A stretch of DNA of 49,426 nucleotides from an uncultured Ruminococcus sp. (GCA_910579835.1 CAJTWQ010000009.1:1-49426); one strand, 5' to 3'. Shown: positions 24,456-33,357, numbered from the stretch's first letter. A program made the numbers and translations. The notes: generated by a model not told the origin, from the sequence alone.

Positions 24456-25163
24456 ATGAACACGACTGCACTCGTAACAGGCGGTACAGGCGGTATAGGA
24501 GAAGCTATATGCCGGCGTCTTGCCGACGACGGATACAACATAATCATCAGTTATTTGCATTCACAGGAAAAGGCGGCGGCTCTTGCAGAAGAACTGCATG
24601 GAACTGCTCTGGGCTTTGATATTTCCGATTGTGAAGAAACCGCTTCCGCTATTGAACAAGCTGGAAAAATAGATCTTCTTATAAATAACGCCGGTATATC
24701 GGAAATAGATCTTTTTCACAGGATTTCACCGCAGAAAGCACGAAAAATTATGGATGTAAATCTCTGGGGAACAATGAACTGCTCGCGTGCCGTTCTCCCG
24801 TCTATGATAAACCGGAAATCCGGATGTATTATAAACATTTCCTCTGTATGGGGTCAATGCGGAGCTTCATGCGAAACGGATTATTCAGCGTCAAAGGCCG
24901 GAATAATCGGATTTACAAAAGCGCTTGCCAAAGAGACTGCTCCTTCGGGAATAAGAGTGAACTGTATTGCTCCCGGATTTATAATGACAGAAATGAACAG
25001 CCGTTTTTCTAAAGAAGATCTTGATCTCATCCGTGAGGAAATACCCTTGAGGATTTTCGGTGAACCCCGTCACATTGCCGATGCCGCTGCATTTTTGGCC
25101 TCAGATCAAGCCGAATACATTACGGGACAGGTTCTTGCAGTCAACGGCGGAATGGTAATTTAA
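24456..25163 (+). CDS. Short-chain dehydrogenase/reductase (FabG-like)
   Basis: The ATG at 24456 after AAAGGAGG gives 235 residues. The Rossmann loop is TGGTGGIG (8-15), NNAG is at about 84-87, the catalytic Ser is in NISSVWG, and Tyr and Lys are in DYSASKAG. It ends with GQVLAVNGGM, as in FabG-type 3-oxoacyl-ACP reductases. It stands alone and not in a fatty acid cluster, so a fatty-acid role is not certain. No terminator is visible after it. Confidence 0.9.
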   Translation: MNTTALVTGGTGGIGEAICRRLADDGYNIIISYLHSQEKAAALAEELHGTALGFDISDCEETASAIEQAGKIDLLINNAGISEIDLFHRISPQKARKIMDVNLWGTMNCSRAVLPSMINRKSGCIINISSVWGQCGASCETDYSASKAGIIGFTKALAKETAPSGIRVNCIAPGFIMTEMNSRFSKEDLDLIREEIPLRIFGEPRHIADAAAFLASDQAEYITGQVLAVNGGMVI

Positions 25164-25266
25164 AGAAAAAATATATTAATTCTGCACAAAACAAACTCTG
25201 TTTCTCAGTATACTATTACTAATACGCCGAAAATAATTACAAAATTGTGATATTTTTTTAGAAGGC

Positions 25267-25295
25267 TTGAACTTTACATTATTTTGTGATATATT
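25267..25295 (+). promoter_or_regulatory. Promoter of the LtaS-like gene
   Basis: TTGAAC (25267-25272) and TATATT (25290-25295) are 17 bases apart. The leader then holds CTAACTA and TAGTTAG in inverted order (25303-25342), which could fold in the mRNA. Confidence 0.6.
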
Positions 25296-25394
25296 ATAAA
25301 TACTAACTAAAGTTTTTAGAGATAAATATAAAATAATAGTTAGCAAAAGTTCGTTAACCATAGTAACCATTAGATTAAAGAGGGATGATAATAA

Positions 25395-27314
25395 ATGGCT
25401 GATAAGTCAATCAAACAGAAACAGACTCCTAAGACTAAAGTCAAAATGACGAATATTTCCGAAAAATCAAAAGAAATATCCGAGCCTGACAAAAAAATAA
25501 AATTTCAGAAGCTCGTAAAATTTAATCAGAAGCGAGCAGAAAACACAGAGAAATTCGCTAAGCAGAATATAACCCTTCTTATAATTTTTCCTTTATTTAT
25601 CTTGTCAATGGCAGAAATAATCCAGAGCAAGAGCGTTTTACATTATTTTGATATGTGGGGACATCATTTCGGTCCCATGCTTTTCGGGCTGGCTATAACA
25701 TACCTGATCTTTGCATTTTTTATGGCAATTTTCAGAACAGGCTGGATCGCTGTACTGATCGAAAGCTTTATTTTTCTTGCACTGAGCACCACAGAGCGGT
25801 TTAAGTACAACACAAACGGAAACCACCTGATAATATCAGACATGAAGCTTGTCCGCAGTGTAAAAAGCCTTACGTCCTTTGCTTACATAAAAATCACATG
25901 GGATCTTGTTCTGTGCTACCTGATCGCTGTTGCGTTCATTGCACTGATATTCTTTCTGAATCCTAAAGTTAAATGGAAAGTAATTCCAAGAGCGGTGACA
26001 GGAGCAGTTTTTGTATTCTGCGGATTCGGATTTGTTATGATGCCGTTTTTCTACAATTCTGTTTATTCGGCTTTCGCCATTGACACCACATACTCGTCAA
26101 GCCGGCAGAGTATTATTAATAAAAAATTTGATAAAAATGGATTTATCGGCTTTCTTCTTCAGACACTCTCGGAAGATTGGGAACACAGGCTGAAAAAACC
26201 TGAAGATTACGGCAAAGAACAAACAAAGGATATTTTAGATGATGTTCAGGTTATTGCTGAGGGAAATTTCCACGGTGGACAAAAACCTAACGTTATCGTT
26301 ATAATGAGTGAATCCTTTGCGGATTTCCGTGTATTCGATGAACTGAAAGACGATATTGACGGCAATGTGTACAAAAAATTTGACGAAGCCTGCGAAGCCG
26401 GCGAAAGCAGGAAGATCATTACTCCAACCTTTGCGAGCTGGACTGTCCGTGCGGAATTTGAGCTGATGTTCGGTCTCCCTGTCAAGGGGCTGAACGATCC
26501 CAATATGCCGCAGAGGGATCTAAACAAAAATCATGATCTGCCTGCTATGGCTCAGTATTATAACAGCTGGGGATATAACACGGCATATGTTCATCCATTC
26601 CAGTCAACTTTCTACGGAAGAAAAAACACATATCCGCTGTTCGGATTCAAAAACCTTCTCTTCCATGACGACGATACCGGAGAGTCTGATTTCACTGTTG
26701 ACGTCGGTCATTACGGCACATATGTGGAAGATGCCACAATCTATAATCAGCTGCTTGATCTGCTCAAAAACTCAGATGAGCCTATGTATATACATACGAC
26801 AACTATGCAGAATCACCAGCCATACAATCTGGGCGAAGATCCTGACGATGAATTCGGTAACTATCTCCAGTGGATCCAGCATTCAAATGATGCTCTTGAA
26901 GTATTCCTCAAACAGCTTGAAGATATTGAGGAACCTACTTTGGTGTTCTTTGTTGGAGATCACTTTCCGTCACTGAGAAACGAGACCAGCGTATACAACG
27001 ATATTGATCTTGAAGGCGACAGGGAGAGTCTTCTCTATGAGCAGACCTGCTTCTTCTGGAGCAATTATGACGCCGATCTTTCAAAAATTCCCGATGGCAA
27101 ATTCTCATTCTTTTATGTACCTTATGTGTTGCTTGATATAATTGATGCTCCCCGTGATGCATTCATTGAAAAAATGTTTAATTACATGAAGGAACTGCCT
27201 ATTTACTCATCTGCCTTTGATCCTGAGATCGAGCACATTAAAGAGCTTGACGAGCTTACCTATGACCGTGTAATCGGAGATATTTATTCAGATTCACCAA
27301 TAACAACGAAATAA
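25395..27314 (+). CDS. LtaS-family membrane phosphoglycerol transferase (sulfatase fold)
   Basis: The 639-residue protein has a basic cytoplasmic start, five membrane helices (about 59-76, 92-112, 117-133, 169-188, 198-219) and an extracellular sulfatase-fold domain from about 297. NVIVIMSESF (299-308) gives the metal Glu306, Thr350 in SWTVRAEF aligns with the LtaS nucleophile, QNHQPYN (472-478) and GDHFP (521-525) supply the remaining metal and substrate residues. Such enzymes polymerise or transfer glycerol phosphate onto lipoteichoic acid or membrane glycans. It has its own promoter and a strong terminator. Whether it makes lipoteichoic acid or modifies another glycan is open. Confidence 0.88.
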   Translation: MADKSIKQKQTPKTKVKMTNISEKSKEISEPDKKIKFQKLVKFNQKRAENTEKFAKQNITLLIIFPLFILSMAEIIQSKSVLHYFDMWGHHFGPMLFGLAITYLIFAFFMAIFRTGWIAVLIESFIFLALSTTERFKYNTNGNHLIISDMKLVRSVKSLTSFAYIKITWDLVLCYLIAVAFIALIFFLNPKVKWKVIPRAVTGAVFVFCGFGFVMMPFFYNSVYSAFAIDTTYSSSRQSIINKKFDKNGFIGFLLQTLSEDWEHRLKKPEDYGKEQTKDILDDVQVIAEGNFHGGQKPNVIVIMSESFADFRVFDELKDDIDGNVYKKFDEACEAGESRKIITPTFASWTVRAEFELMFGLPVKGLNDPNMPQRDLNKNHDLPAMAQYYNSWGYNTAYVHPFQSTFYGRKNTYPLFGFKNLLFHDDDTGESDFTVDVGHYGTYVEDATIYNQLLDLLKNSDEPMYIHTTTMQNHQPYNLGEDPDDEFGNYLQWIQHSNDALEVFLKQLEDIEEPTLVFFVGDHFPSLRNETSVYNDIDLEGDRESLLYEQTCFFWSNYDADLSKIPDGKFSFFYVPYVLLDIIDAPRDAFIEKMFNYMKELPIYSSAFDPEIEHIKELDELTYDRVIGDIYSDSPITTK

Positions 27315-27320
27315 TAATTA

Positions 27321-27369
27321 AAAAGAGTCATGTAATCCGAACTCTCAAGTTCCATTACATGGCTCTTTT
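27321..27369 (+). terminator. Terminator after the LtaS-like gene
   Basis: AAAAGAG-CATGTAAT pairs with ATTACATG-CTCTTTT, and an inner GAAC/GTTC pair extends the stem. A T-run lies in the right arm. It should work in both directions. Confidence 0.85.
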
Positions 27370-27596
27370 CGTTTATACACACCGAAAAACAACTGTTTTC
27401 CTGCCGTATAAAGCAGAACAGCTTGATGAGCCTTGTTGCATGCACCACGATGTACAGGTTTATCCGTGAGAGAATTAATGCTGAATATTCCGAAATCATT
27501 CGGAGAAAAGCCCACAATTTCCATTTCTGCATTGCTCACGGAATAAAAGCCCTCCAAACGTCTATCTCAGCGATAATAAATGCTGTAACCGTTCAT
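27345..27596 (-). pseudogene. Possible small-protein remnant with an in-frame TGA
   Basis: From ATG at 27596 the frame runs 84 codons to 27345, interrupted by one TGA at codon 10. Beyond it the sequence reads as ordinary protein: EGFYSVSNAEMEIVGF, NDFGIFSINSLTDKPVH, then NKAHQAVLLYTAGKQ. An alternative start is GTG at 27545 after GGAGGG, giving a shorter uninterrupted product. The last codons overlap the LtaS terminator. I do not recognise a family. It may be a decayed gene or a chance frame in the 556-base gap between the LtaS-like gene and gltX. Confidence 0.3.
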
Positions 27597-27691
27597 AAAA
27601 ATATTACCTGTTTAAGCTGTACAAAAATCTTATTTAAAATTCTCCGAAAAATTTACGGATAACAAGCATGCTCATAAAGCCATGTAGAATA

Positions 27692-27720
27692 TTGACAAAG
27701 TCCCTGTATTATGATATAAT
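27692..27720 (+). promoter_or_regulatory. gltX-metG promoter
   Basis: TTGACA (27692-27697) and TATAAT (27715-27720) are 17 bases apart, a full consensus match. Transcription should start near 27728. Confidence 0.88.
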
Positions 27721-27727
27721 TTATAAA

Positions 27728-27785
27728 GGACATCTCTAAAAACCCTTTCCGATTTTCTTGCCGAAACAGGTTTTTTAGAGATGCC
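27728..27785 (+). repeat. Long inverted repeat at the start of the gltX leader
   Basis: GGaCATCTCTAAAAACC pairs with GGTTTTTTAGAGATGcCC around a 24-base centre. It starts at the predicted transcription start, so the 5' end of the mRNA would fold into a long hairpin with a T-run inside its right arm. The terminal repeats also look like those of a small mobile element. A further AGATCT pair brackets 27803-27857. No T-box signature is present. Confidence 0.6.
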
Positions 27786-27870
27786 CTAAAAACAATAATA
27801 ATAGATCTTTTCGATAACCCCCGGAGTTTTTTTGAGTTTTCGGACAGATCTGATAATAAGGATGATAAAA

Positions 27871-29523
27871 ATGGATTATAATGCACTGGCAAATCTGCTT
27901 TTCCCCGATGTTACTCAAGATCCTGAAGATATGGAAAAGCTTTTCCCTGAGAGAGCTCTTCCTGCTGGAGCCTGTGTTACCCGTATAGGCCCCAGTCCTA
28001 CTGGATTTGTTCATCTTGGAAATCTCTATAATGCGCTTATCGGTGAGAGGCTGGCTCATCAGTCCGGCGGTGTTTTTTATCTTCGTATCGAGGATACTGA
28101 CAATAAGCGTGAGGTTGAAGGAGCCGTTGACACCGTTATTAACGCCATGAACTATTTCGGCGTGAGATTTGACGAGGGGGCTGTTTCAGATGGTAACAGC
28201 GGAAGCTACGGTCCATACCGCCAGAGACAGCGCGAGGCGATTTATCATGTTTTTGCAAAACATCTTGTTCAGCGTGGGCTGGCATATCCCTGTTTCCTGA
28301 CGGCTGAGGAGATTGACTCTATTCGGGAGAAGCAGACGGCCGATAAGGAAAATCCTGGAATTTACGGTGAGTATGCCGTATGCCGTGATTTTACCATAGA
28401 TCAGGTGAAAAAGAATATCAGTGAACACATGGAATGGGTTCTACGGTACAGAGGCGTTCAGACCGATGAATATATTGCAGTTGAGGACGCCGTAAGAGGA
28501 AAGCTGGAAATGCCCAGAAACAATATGGATTTTGTTCTTCTGAAAAGCGACGGGATTCCCACATATCATTTTGCACATGTTATTGACGATCATCTTATGC
28601 GCTCTACGCATGTTATAAGAGGCGAGGAGTGGCTCTCTTCGCTGCCCATGCATGTTGAGCTTTTCAATGCTCTTGGCTGGGAAATGCCGATATACTGCCA
28701 TACTGCTACACTTATGAAAATGGAGGGAACAGGAAAGCGCAAGCTTTCAAAGAGAAAAGATCCTGAACTTGCTCTGTCATATTATCAGCAGGAGGGAATC
28801 AGTCCCGATGCAATATGGGAATTTCTGCTGACAGTTCTTAATTCAAATTTTGAGGAATGGCGGATTGCAAATCCCGAAGCCGATTACAAAGATTTTCCTT
28901 ATTCTTTGGAGAAAATGTCTGTTTCGGGCGCTCTTGTTGATCTGGACAAGCTGAAAAATATCTCCAAGGATGTTATCGGCAGAATGAAAGCAGAGGATGT
29001 ATATAAGGGCTGGCTGAACTGGTGTGAGGAATATAATCTTGAATTTGCCGGACTTATTAAAAAATATCCTGAGAGAACAATTGCCGCCCTGAACGTAGGA
29101 AAGGGCGGAAACAAGCCGAGAAAGGATCTTGAGACATGGAAGCAGGCCTGCGATTTCATGAGCTTTTATTACGACGAGACTTTCACCGCTGTCGATAATA
29201 TGCCGGAGGAATGCGATGAAACGGTAAGAGAACTTTTCTTTGCAAAGTATCTGGAAAGCTACGACCATTCTGACGAGTCGTCTATATGGTTTGAAAAGGT
29301 TAAGACAATTACTGACGAGCTTGGATTTGCCGTGAAACCAAAGGATTATAAGAAGAATCCGGAGCAGTATAAGGGAAGTATCGTGCATATCACGAATATG
29401 CTGCGAATAGCGCTTACAGGCCGTGCCAATGCGCCTGATATACATGAAGTAAGCCATGTTCTGGGCGAAGAAATAGTCAGAGCAAGGCTTGAAAAAATGA
29501 TGAATTCTAAAGAAAGGTCTTGA
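27871..29523 (+). CDS. gltX: Glutamyl-tRNA synthetase
   Basis: The ATG at 27871 with AAGGATGA upstream gives 550 residues. The class I signature is PSPTGFVHLGN (41-51, HLGN for HIGH) and the second is KRKLSKRKD near 290 (KLSKR). YLRIEDTDNKREVEGA and GEEWLSSLPMHVELF are typical of GluRS. It is longer than the usual 470-500 residues because of a 30-residue N-terminal extension and a longer anticodon-binding region. It may charge tRNA-Glu only, or tRNA-Gln as well, as in many Firmicutes. The MetRS-like gene follows after 4 bases. Confidence 0.93.
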   Translation: MDYNALANLLFPDVTQDPEDMEKLFPERALPAGACVTRIGPSPTGFVHLGNLYNALIGERLAHQSGGVFYLRIEDTDNKREVEGAVDTVINAMNYFGVRFDEGAVSDGNSGSYGPYRQRQREAIYHVFAKHLVQRGLAYPCFLTAEEIDSIREKQTADKENPGIYGEYAVCRDFTIDQVKKNISEHMEWVLRYRGVQTDEYIAVEDAVRGKLEMPRNNMDFVLLKSDGIPTYHFAHVIDDHLMRSTHVIRGEEWLSSLPMHVELFNALGWEMPIYCHTATLMKMEGTGKRKLSKRKDPELALSYYQQEGISPDAIWEFLLTVLNSNFEEWRIANPEADYKDFPYSLEKMSVSGALVDLDKLKNISKDVIGRMKAEDVYKGWLNWCEEYNLEFAGLIKKYPERTIAALNVGKGGNKPRKDLETWKQACDFMSFYYDETFTAVDNMPEECDETVRELFFAKYLESYDHSDESSIWFEKVKTITDELGFAVKPKDYKKNPEQYKGSIVHITNMLRIALTGRANAPDIHEVSHVLGEEIVRARLEKMMNSKERS

Positions 29524-29527
29524 AAAT

Positions 29528-31537
29528 ATGGCAAGAAATAAAGAGGGCAATAAAACCAAGCCCTTTGAGATACCGCGTCCTGAATTTCCAAAGCGTGCAG
29601 TAGTGACCGGAGGCATGCCCTATGGAAATAAGGAACTGCATTTTGGTCATGTAGGGGGAATGCTGGTTTTTGCAGATACCTACGCCCGTTTTCTCCGTGA
29701 CAGGATAGGCAGGGAAAACGTTATTTTTGTCAGCGGTACAGACTGCTACGGTTCACCTATAGCCGAGGGCTGGCGTGTGAAAGCAGAAAAGGGCGAATTT
29801 CAGGGAACTCTTGAGGAATTTGTTGAAAGCAATCATAATAAGCAGAAAGCTACACTGGACGCTTATGGTATTTCACCGAATCTTTTTGCCGCATCCGGAC
29901 TGGAACGTTCAAAAAAGATTCATGCAGAGGTGACGGATTGGTTTATCAGTTCTCTGTACAAAAAAGGCCAGTTGGATAAGATCAGCACAATGCAGTTTTT
30001 TGACGAAAAGGCAGGCGTTTTCCTTAACGGACGACAGGTAGTCGGAAAATGTCCTGTAGAGGGATGTACATCTGAAAAGGGATATGCAGATGAATGCGAT
30101 CTGGGACACCAGTATATGCCTGAAAATCTACTGAATCCCGTCAGCACTCTTACTGGGGAAACTCCCGTAATGAAACCAGTTACCAACTGGTATTTCCGAC
30201 TCAGAGACTATGAGCAGCTGATGAAAAGCTGGGTGGAGGAACTGAAAAAGCGCAAGGACGTCCGTCCCGTAGTGTGGAAAACAATTGATGAGTTTCTCAA
30301 AGCGCCGTCTATCTATATTAAACGTGAATTTGAGGAAAAGTACCTGGAACTTAGAGGTTCCATGCCAGAACATGAATACCTTGAGGAGAAGAAAAAGCCC
30401 TCGTTTACCGTTGAATTCGGTAATCTTGCAGACTGCGATGAAGCCTGCCGCATTCTTACAGAGAACGGTATCCGTTATCGTACCGGAAAAACTTTGGTAC
30501 CTTTTCGCTTGACGGGAAACATCGAGTGGGGAGTTCCTGCGCCTGTTTTAGAGGGGGAAGATCCGCTTACCGTGTGGGTATGGCCTGAATCGCTCTGGGC
30601 GCCTATTTCGTTTACGCAGACTTATCTGGAGCAGTCCGGACAGAACCCCGATGACTGGAAGAAATACTGGTGCAGCAAAGAATCAACGGTTTATCAGTTT
30701 ATAGGACAGGATAATATTTACTTCTACGGAATTGCCGAACCAGCAATGTGGATGGCTCAGCAGCAAAGCGATGAAAAAACAGCTTTTCCGGCTGACGGCG
30801 AACTTCAGATGCCTGTGATCGTGGCAAATCATCATATTTTGTTCCTGGATAAGAAAGCGTCAAGCTCCGGTGCGGTTAAGCCGCCAATGGCTGACGAACT
30901 TCTCGATCATTACACACCGGAACAGCTGCGTATGCACTGGCTTGGTTTGGGGCTTGGTCAGCGTTCGGTAAGCTTTATGCCAAAGCCATATAATCCCGAT
31001 GCGGCGGATGATGATGCCGATCCTGTTGTAAAGGACGGACTGCTGCTGTCTAACGTGTATAACAGAATGATACGAACGGCATTCTATACCACTCAGAAAG
31101 AATTGGGCGGAATTCTCCCCGATAAGATGCCTGAGGAAATCTTTATGGCAGATGCCAAAAAGGCCGTTCTGGAATATGAACGTCATATGTCAAAGTTCTC
31201 ATTTCATCAGTGCACCTATGTTCTCGACAGTTATATCAGAAACGGAAGCAAGTATATGGCAAGAACCCTGACCGGGGAATATACCGATAGGGAGGTTCTT
31301 GAGCAGGCTCTTGCAAACTTATTTTATATCATCAGAATCGCCGCTGTTCTTCTGCATCCTATGGCTCCTTTCGGTACAGAAAAGCTGCGTGAATATTTGC
31401 AGGTCGATGAGCGGATATGGTCTTGGGAGACAATTTTTGAACCCCTTGGATACTTTACCAAAGAAAAGCATGAACTGAAATTCCTGCCTCCCAGAACTGA
31501 TTTCTTCACACGTCATGAAAGCCAGTTTGGTCAGTGA
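29528..31537 (+). CDS. MetRS-like class I tRNA synthetase with atypical KMSKS
   Basis: The 669-residue protein has the MetRS N-terminus: VVTGGMPYGNKELHFGHVGG (HFGH at 38-41), FVSGTDCYGSPI, a zinc knuckle with Cys175, Cys180, Cys190 and His194, IEWGVPAP (332-339) and YQFIGQDNIYFY. The KMSKS site, however, reads DKKASSSGAV (441-450), so the second conserved Lys is Ser. About 60 residues (263-325) are inserted before IEWGVPAP. The protein lacks the C-terminal tRNA-binding EMAP-like domain of many MetRSs. It could be the cell's divergent MetRS or a paralogue with another role. It is co-transcribed with gltX and followed by a terminator. Confidence 0.8.
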   Translation: MARNKEGNKTKPFEIPRPEFPKRAVVTGGMPYGNKELHFGHVGGMLVFADTYARFLRDRIGRENVIFVSGTDCYGSPIAEGWRVKAEKGEFQGTLEEFVESNHNKQKATLDAYGISPNLFAASGLERSKKIHAEVTDWFISSLYKKGQLDKISTMQFFDEKAGVFLNGRQVVGKCPVEGCTSEKGYADECDLGHQYMPENLLNPVSTLTGETPVMKPVTNWYFRLRDYEQLMKSWVEELKKRKDVRPVVWKTIDEFLKAPSIYIKREFEEKYLELRGSMPEHEYLEEKKKPSFTVEFGNLADCDEACRILTENGIRYRTGKTLVPFRLTGNIEWGVPAPVLEGEDPLTVWVWPESLWAPISFTQTYLEQSGQNPDDWKKYWCSKESTVYQFIGQDNIYFYGIAEPAMWMAQQQSDEKTAFPADGELQMPVIVANHHILFLDKKASSSGAVKPPMADELLDHYTPEQLRMHWLGLGLGQRSVSFMPKPYNPDAADDDADPVVKDGLLLSNVYNRMIRTAFYTTQKELGGILPDKMPEEIFMADAKKAVLEYERHMSKFSFHQCTYVLDSYIRNGSKYMARTLTGEYTDREVLEQALANLFYIIRIAAVLLHPMAPFGTEKLREYLQVDERIWSWETIFEPLGYFTKEKHELKFLPPRTDFFTRHESQFGQ

Positions 31538-31561
31538 TCAATCGTTATATAAATAAAAAAA

Positions 31562-31587
31562 CCGTACCGAGAATCACTTCGGTACGG
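31562..31587. terminator. Bidirectional terminator between the synthetase and dockerin genes
   Basis: CCGTACCGA and TCGGTACGG form a nine-base perfect stem. T-runs lie on both sides, so it ends both converging transcripts. Confidence 0.92.
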
Positions 31588-31601
31588 AATTTTTATTCTT
31601 T

Positions 31602-33119
31602 TTATTCAATTACGGTAACCTTAACTTCCGCCTTTATATCGGGATTTGCGGCGCTCTGCACGGTAATTACACATTCTCCGGGAGCGATTCCCATGATCCA
31701 GCCCTCAAAGTTGACCGTTGCAACAGATTTATTGCTGCTTGTCCAGATTTCTGATTTATCGGGGGCATCCTTCGGAAGCATGGTTACGAGGGGCATATCG
31801 CCAAAACCGACTCTTATCGTCACTTCATAAAAATCCAATTCAATTTTATTAACTCGGTTGTCTGTAATAATAACTTTAACTTCCGCCTTGACTTTAGGGT
31901 TAGCAGCACTCTGAACAGTAATAATACATTCACCGGGAGAAACACCCTTGATCATTCCGTCTGGCTGTACAGTTGCAATTTTTTCGTTACTGCTTGTCCA
32001 GATCTCACGCTTATCGGGCGTATTTGCCGGCAGCATTGTGACAATTGGCATTATTTCATGACCTATTCCCATCGTAACTTCATATGTTGTTAATTGTATT
32101 TCACTTACATTGTTGTCGAGAACTGTGACTTTAATTCTTGCCATAACATCGGGATTATTTACACTCTGAACGGTAATAGTGCATTCTCCGGGAGAATTTC
32201 CCACGATCCAGCCCTCGTTGTCCACAGATGCGATTTTCGGATCGGTGCTGAACCATTTTTCTCTTTTGTCAGGTGCAGTTACCGGCAGCATAGTCACATA
32301 AGAAATACCGCCTTCGCCTACGTTTAGGGTGATTTCGTATTTGTCAAGTGTAATCGACTGAACTTTACCGGGATCGCTGGAAGTCGTAGTTGAGATTGTG
32401 GAAGATGTGGTGGTACTTTCAGTTGATGAAGAAGTGGAAGTAGTAGTAGTGGTAGTAATAGTAATTGTTGTTGTTTTAGGCGGACGAATGTCGATCGGGC
32501 CGTATTTCAGATAATCCTCAAGCAGCAGAACACCATTGGAGGACAAGTATGTATAATAGCGCAGAAGAAGCGTTGCATCAGTTCCGGTTATTATTCCGTC
32601 CTTGTTAATATCGCAGGCAATCTTTTGTGCCATAGACAAATCACCTGGCATTCCGCTTGAAAGAAGGGTATATTCGTGTAAAGCTAAAGTTGCGTCCGAA
32701 CCTGTTATTATTTTGTCATTATTTATATCTCCCAGCATATGTGGTGGTTCGGTAGTAGTAATAGTTGTTGTAGTTGTTGTAGTTGTAGTAGTTGTTGTTT
32801 TTAATTTAGATGTGGATTTTGTTGTAGTTTTAGTGGAAGATGCAGAGGTTTTTGTTGTAGATTTACTTGCCTTTGTTGTGACAGCGGTTTTAACGGCAGT
32901 CGTGGAAGTTACCGTAGGTTGAACGGCGATTGGAGCTATTGCAGCTGTGGAATCAAACGATTCTGTTTTGACTTCAATGGTGTCTGTTAAGGAAGTCTCA
33001 TGGGAAACAACGGATGCGGCGGTGAATTCAGCTTTTGCCGAATGAGTATTTACGGCAGAATGCGGGCAGATGAGCAGTGCTAAAGAAAGAGCAGTTGCTA
33101 AGAGTTTGCGTGGTTTCAA
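31602..33119 (-). CDS. Secreted dockerin protein with three Big2 (Ig-like) domains
   Basis: A TTG start at 33119 with AGGAGGA eight bases upstream gives 505 residues. A signal peptide (about 1-30) is followed by a Thr/Ser linker (70-125), a dockerin with two calcium loops (GDINNDKIITGSDATLALHEY at 130-150 and CDINKDGIITGTDATLLLRYY at 169-189), a second Thr linker (215-248), and three Ig-like Big2 repeats (about 252-335, 337-420, 422-505), each with MLP, APDK and WTSSN-type motifs. The dockerin should bind a cohesin and hold the protein in a cellulosome or on a scaffold. An internal dockerin followed by adhesion-type repeats is unusual; no catalytic domain is seen. Confidence 0.88.
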   Translation of the reverse strand: MKPRKLLATALSLALLICPHSAVNTHSAKAEFTAASVVSHETSLTDTIEVKTESFDSTAAIAPIAVQPTVTSTTAVKTAVTTKASKSTTKTSASSTKTTTKSTSKLKTTTTTTTTTTTTITTTEPPHMLGDINNDKIITGSDATLALHEYTLLSSGMPGDLSMAQKIACDINKDGIITGTDATLLLRYYTYLSSNGVLLLEDYLKYGPIDIRPPKTTTITITTTTTTSTSSSTESTTTSSTISTTTSSDPGKVQSITLDKYEITLNVGEGGISYVTMLPVTAPDKREKWFSTDPKIASVDNEGWIVGNSPGECTITVQSVNNPDVMARIKVTVLDNNVSEIQLTTYEVTMGIGHEIMPIVTMLPANTPDKREIWTSSNEKIATVQPDGMIKGVSPGECIITVQSAANPKVKAEVKVIITDNRVNKIELDFYEVTIRVGFGDMPLVTMLPKDAPDKSEIWTSSNKSVATVNFEGWIMGIAPGECVITVQSAANPDIKAEVKVTVIE

Positions 33120-33141
33120 GAAAAATTCCTCCTATTAAGTT

Positions 33142-33206
33142 TTTTGTCTTTAGACTCTTTTAGGACAAAATGTATATTTGTCTGTCCAAAGACAAAATTA
33201 ATTATA
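33142..33206 (-). promoter_or_regulatory. Promoter -10 and leader hairpin of the dockerin-Big2 gene
   Basis: On the minus strand TGGTATAAT (-10 at 33201-33206, extended) is followed directly by TTTTGTCTTT (33188-33197), which pairs with AAAGACAAAA (33142-33151). A nested GGACA/TGTCC pair lies inside. The mRNA would therefore begin with a long hairpin ending just before the ribosome site. Confidence 0.6.
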
Positions 33207-33304
33207 CCATATTTGGGTCATAAAATAAAGAAATAACACGAATGTTGTGCAAATTGCCATGAAGAAATTTTGTTTGTTTTTTGATGAAAACTTAGATAAA
33301 ACGC

Positions 33305-33333
33305 AAAAAAAGGATGCATAAGCATCCTTTTTT
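33305..33333 (-). terminator. Terminator after the larger dockerin gene
   Basis: AAAAAAGGATGC and GCATCCTTTTTT form a perfect stem with an ATAA loop, with a T-run on either strand. Confidence 0.9.
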
Positions 33334-33357
33334 AGTTTTAATTTATAACTGTTTATG

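Noticed and set aside
25176..25370. Small minus-strand gene between the SDR and LtaS-like genes
   Set aside because: The frame has no ribosome site or family features and overlaps the promoter and leader of the LtaS-like gene.
27567..27569. Selenocysteine codon at the in-frame TGA
   Set aside because: No downstream SECIS-like hairpin was recognised and the protein matches no selenoprotein family.
27721..27870. T-box leader for gltX
   Set aside because: The conserved T-box sequence (TGGNACCGCG) and specifier loop are absent; only hairpins are seen.
32750..32830. Threonine-coding repeats as a CRISPR or minisatellite
   Set aside because: The repeated triplets code the threonine linker of a dockerin protein in frame; there are no spacers.
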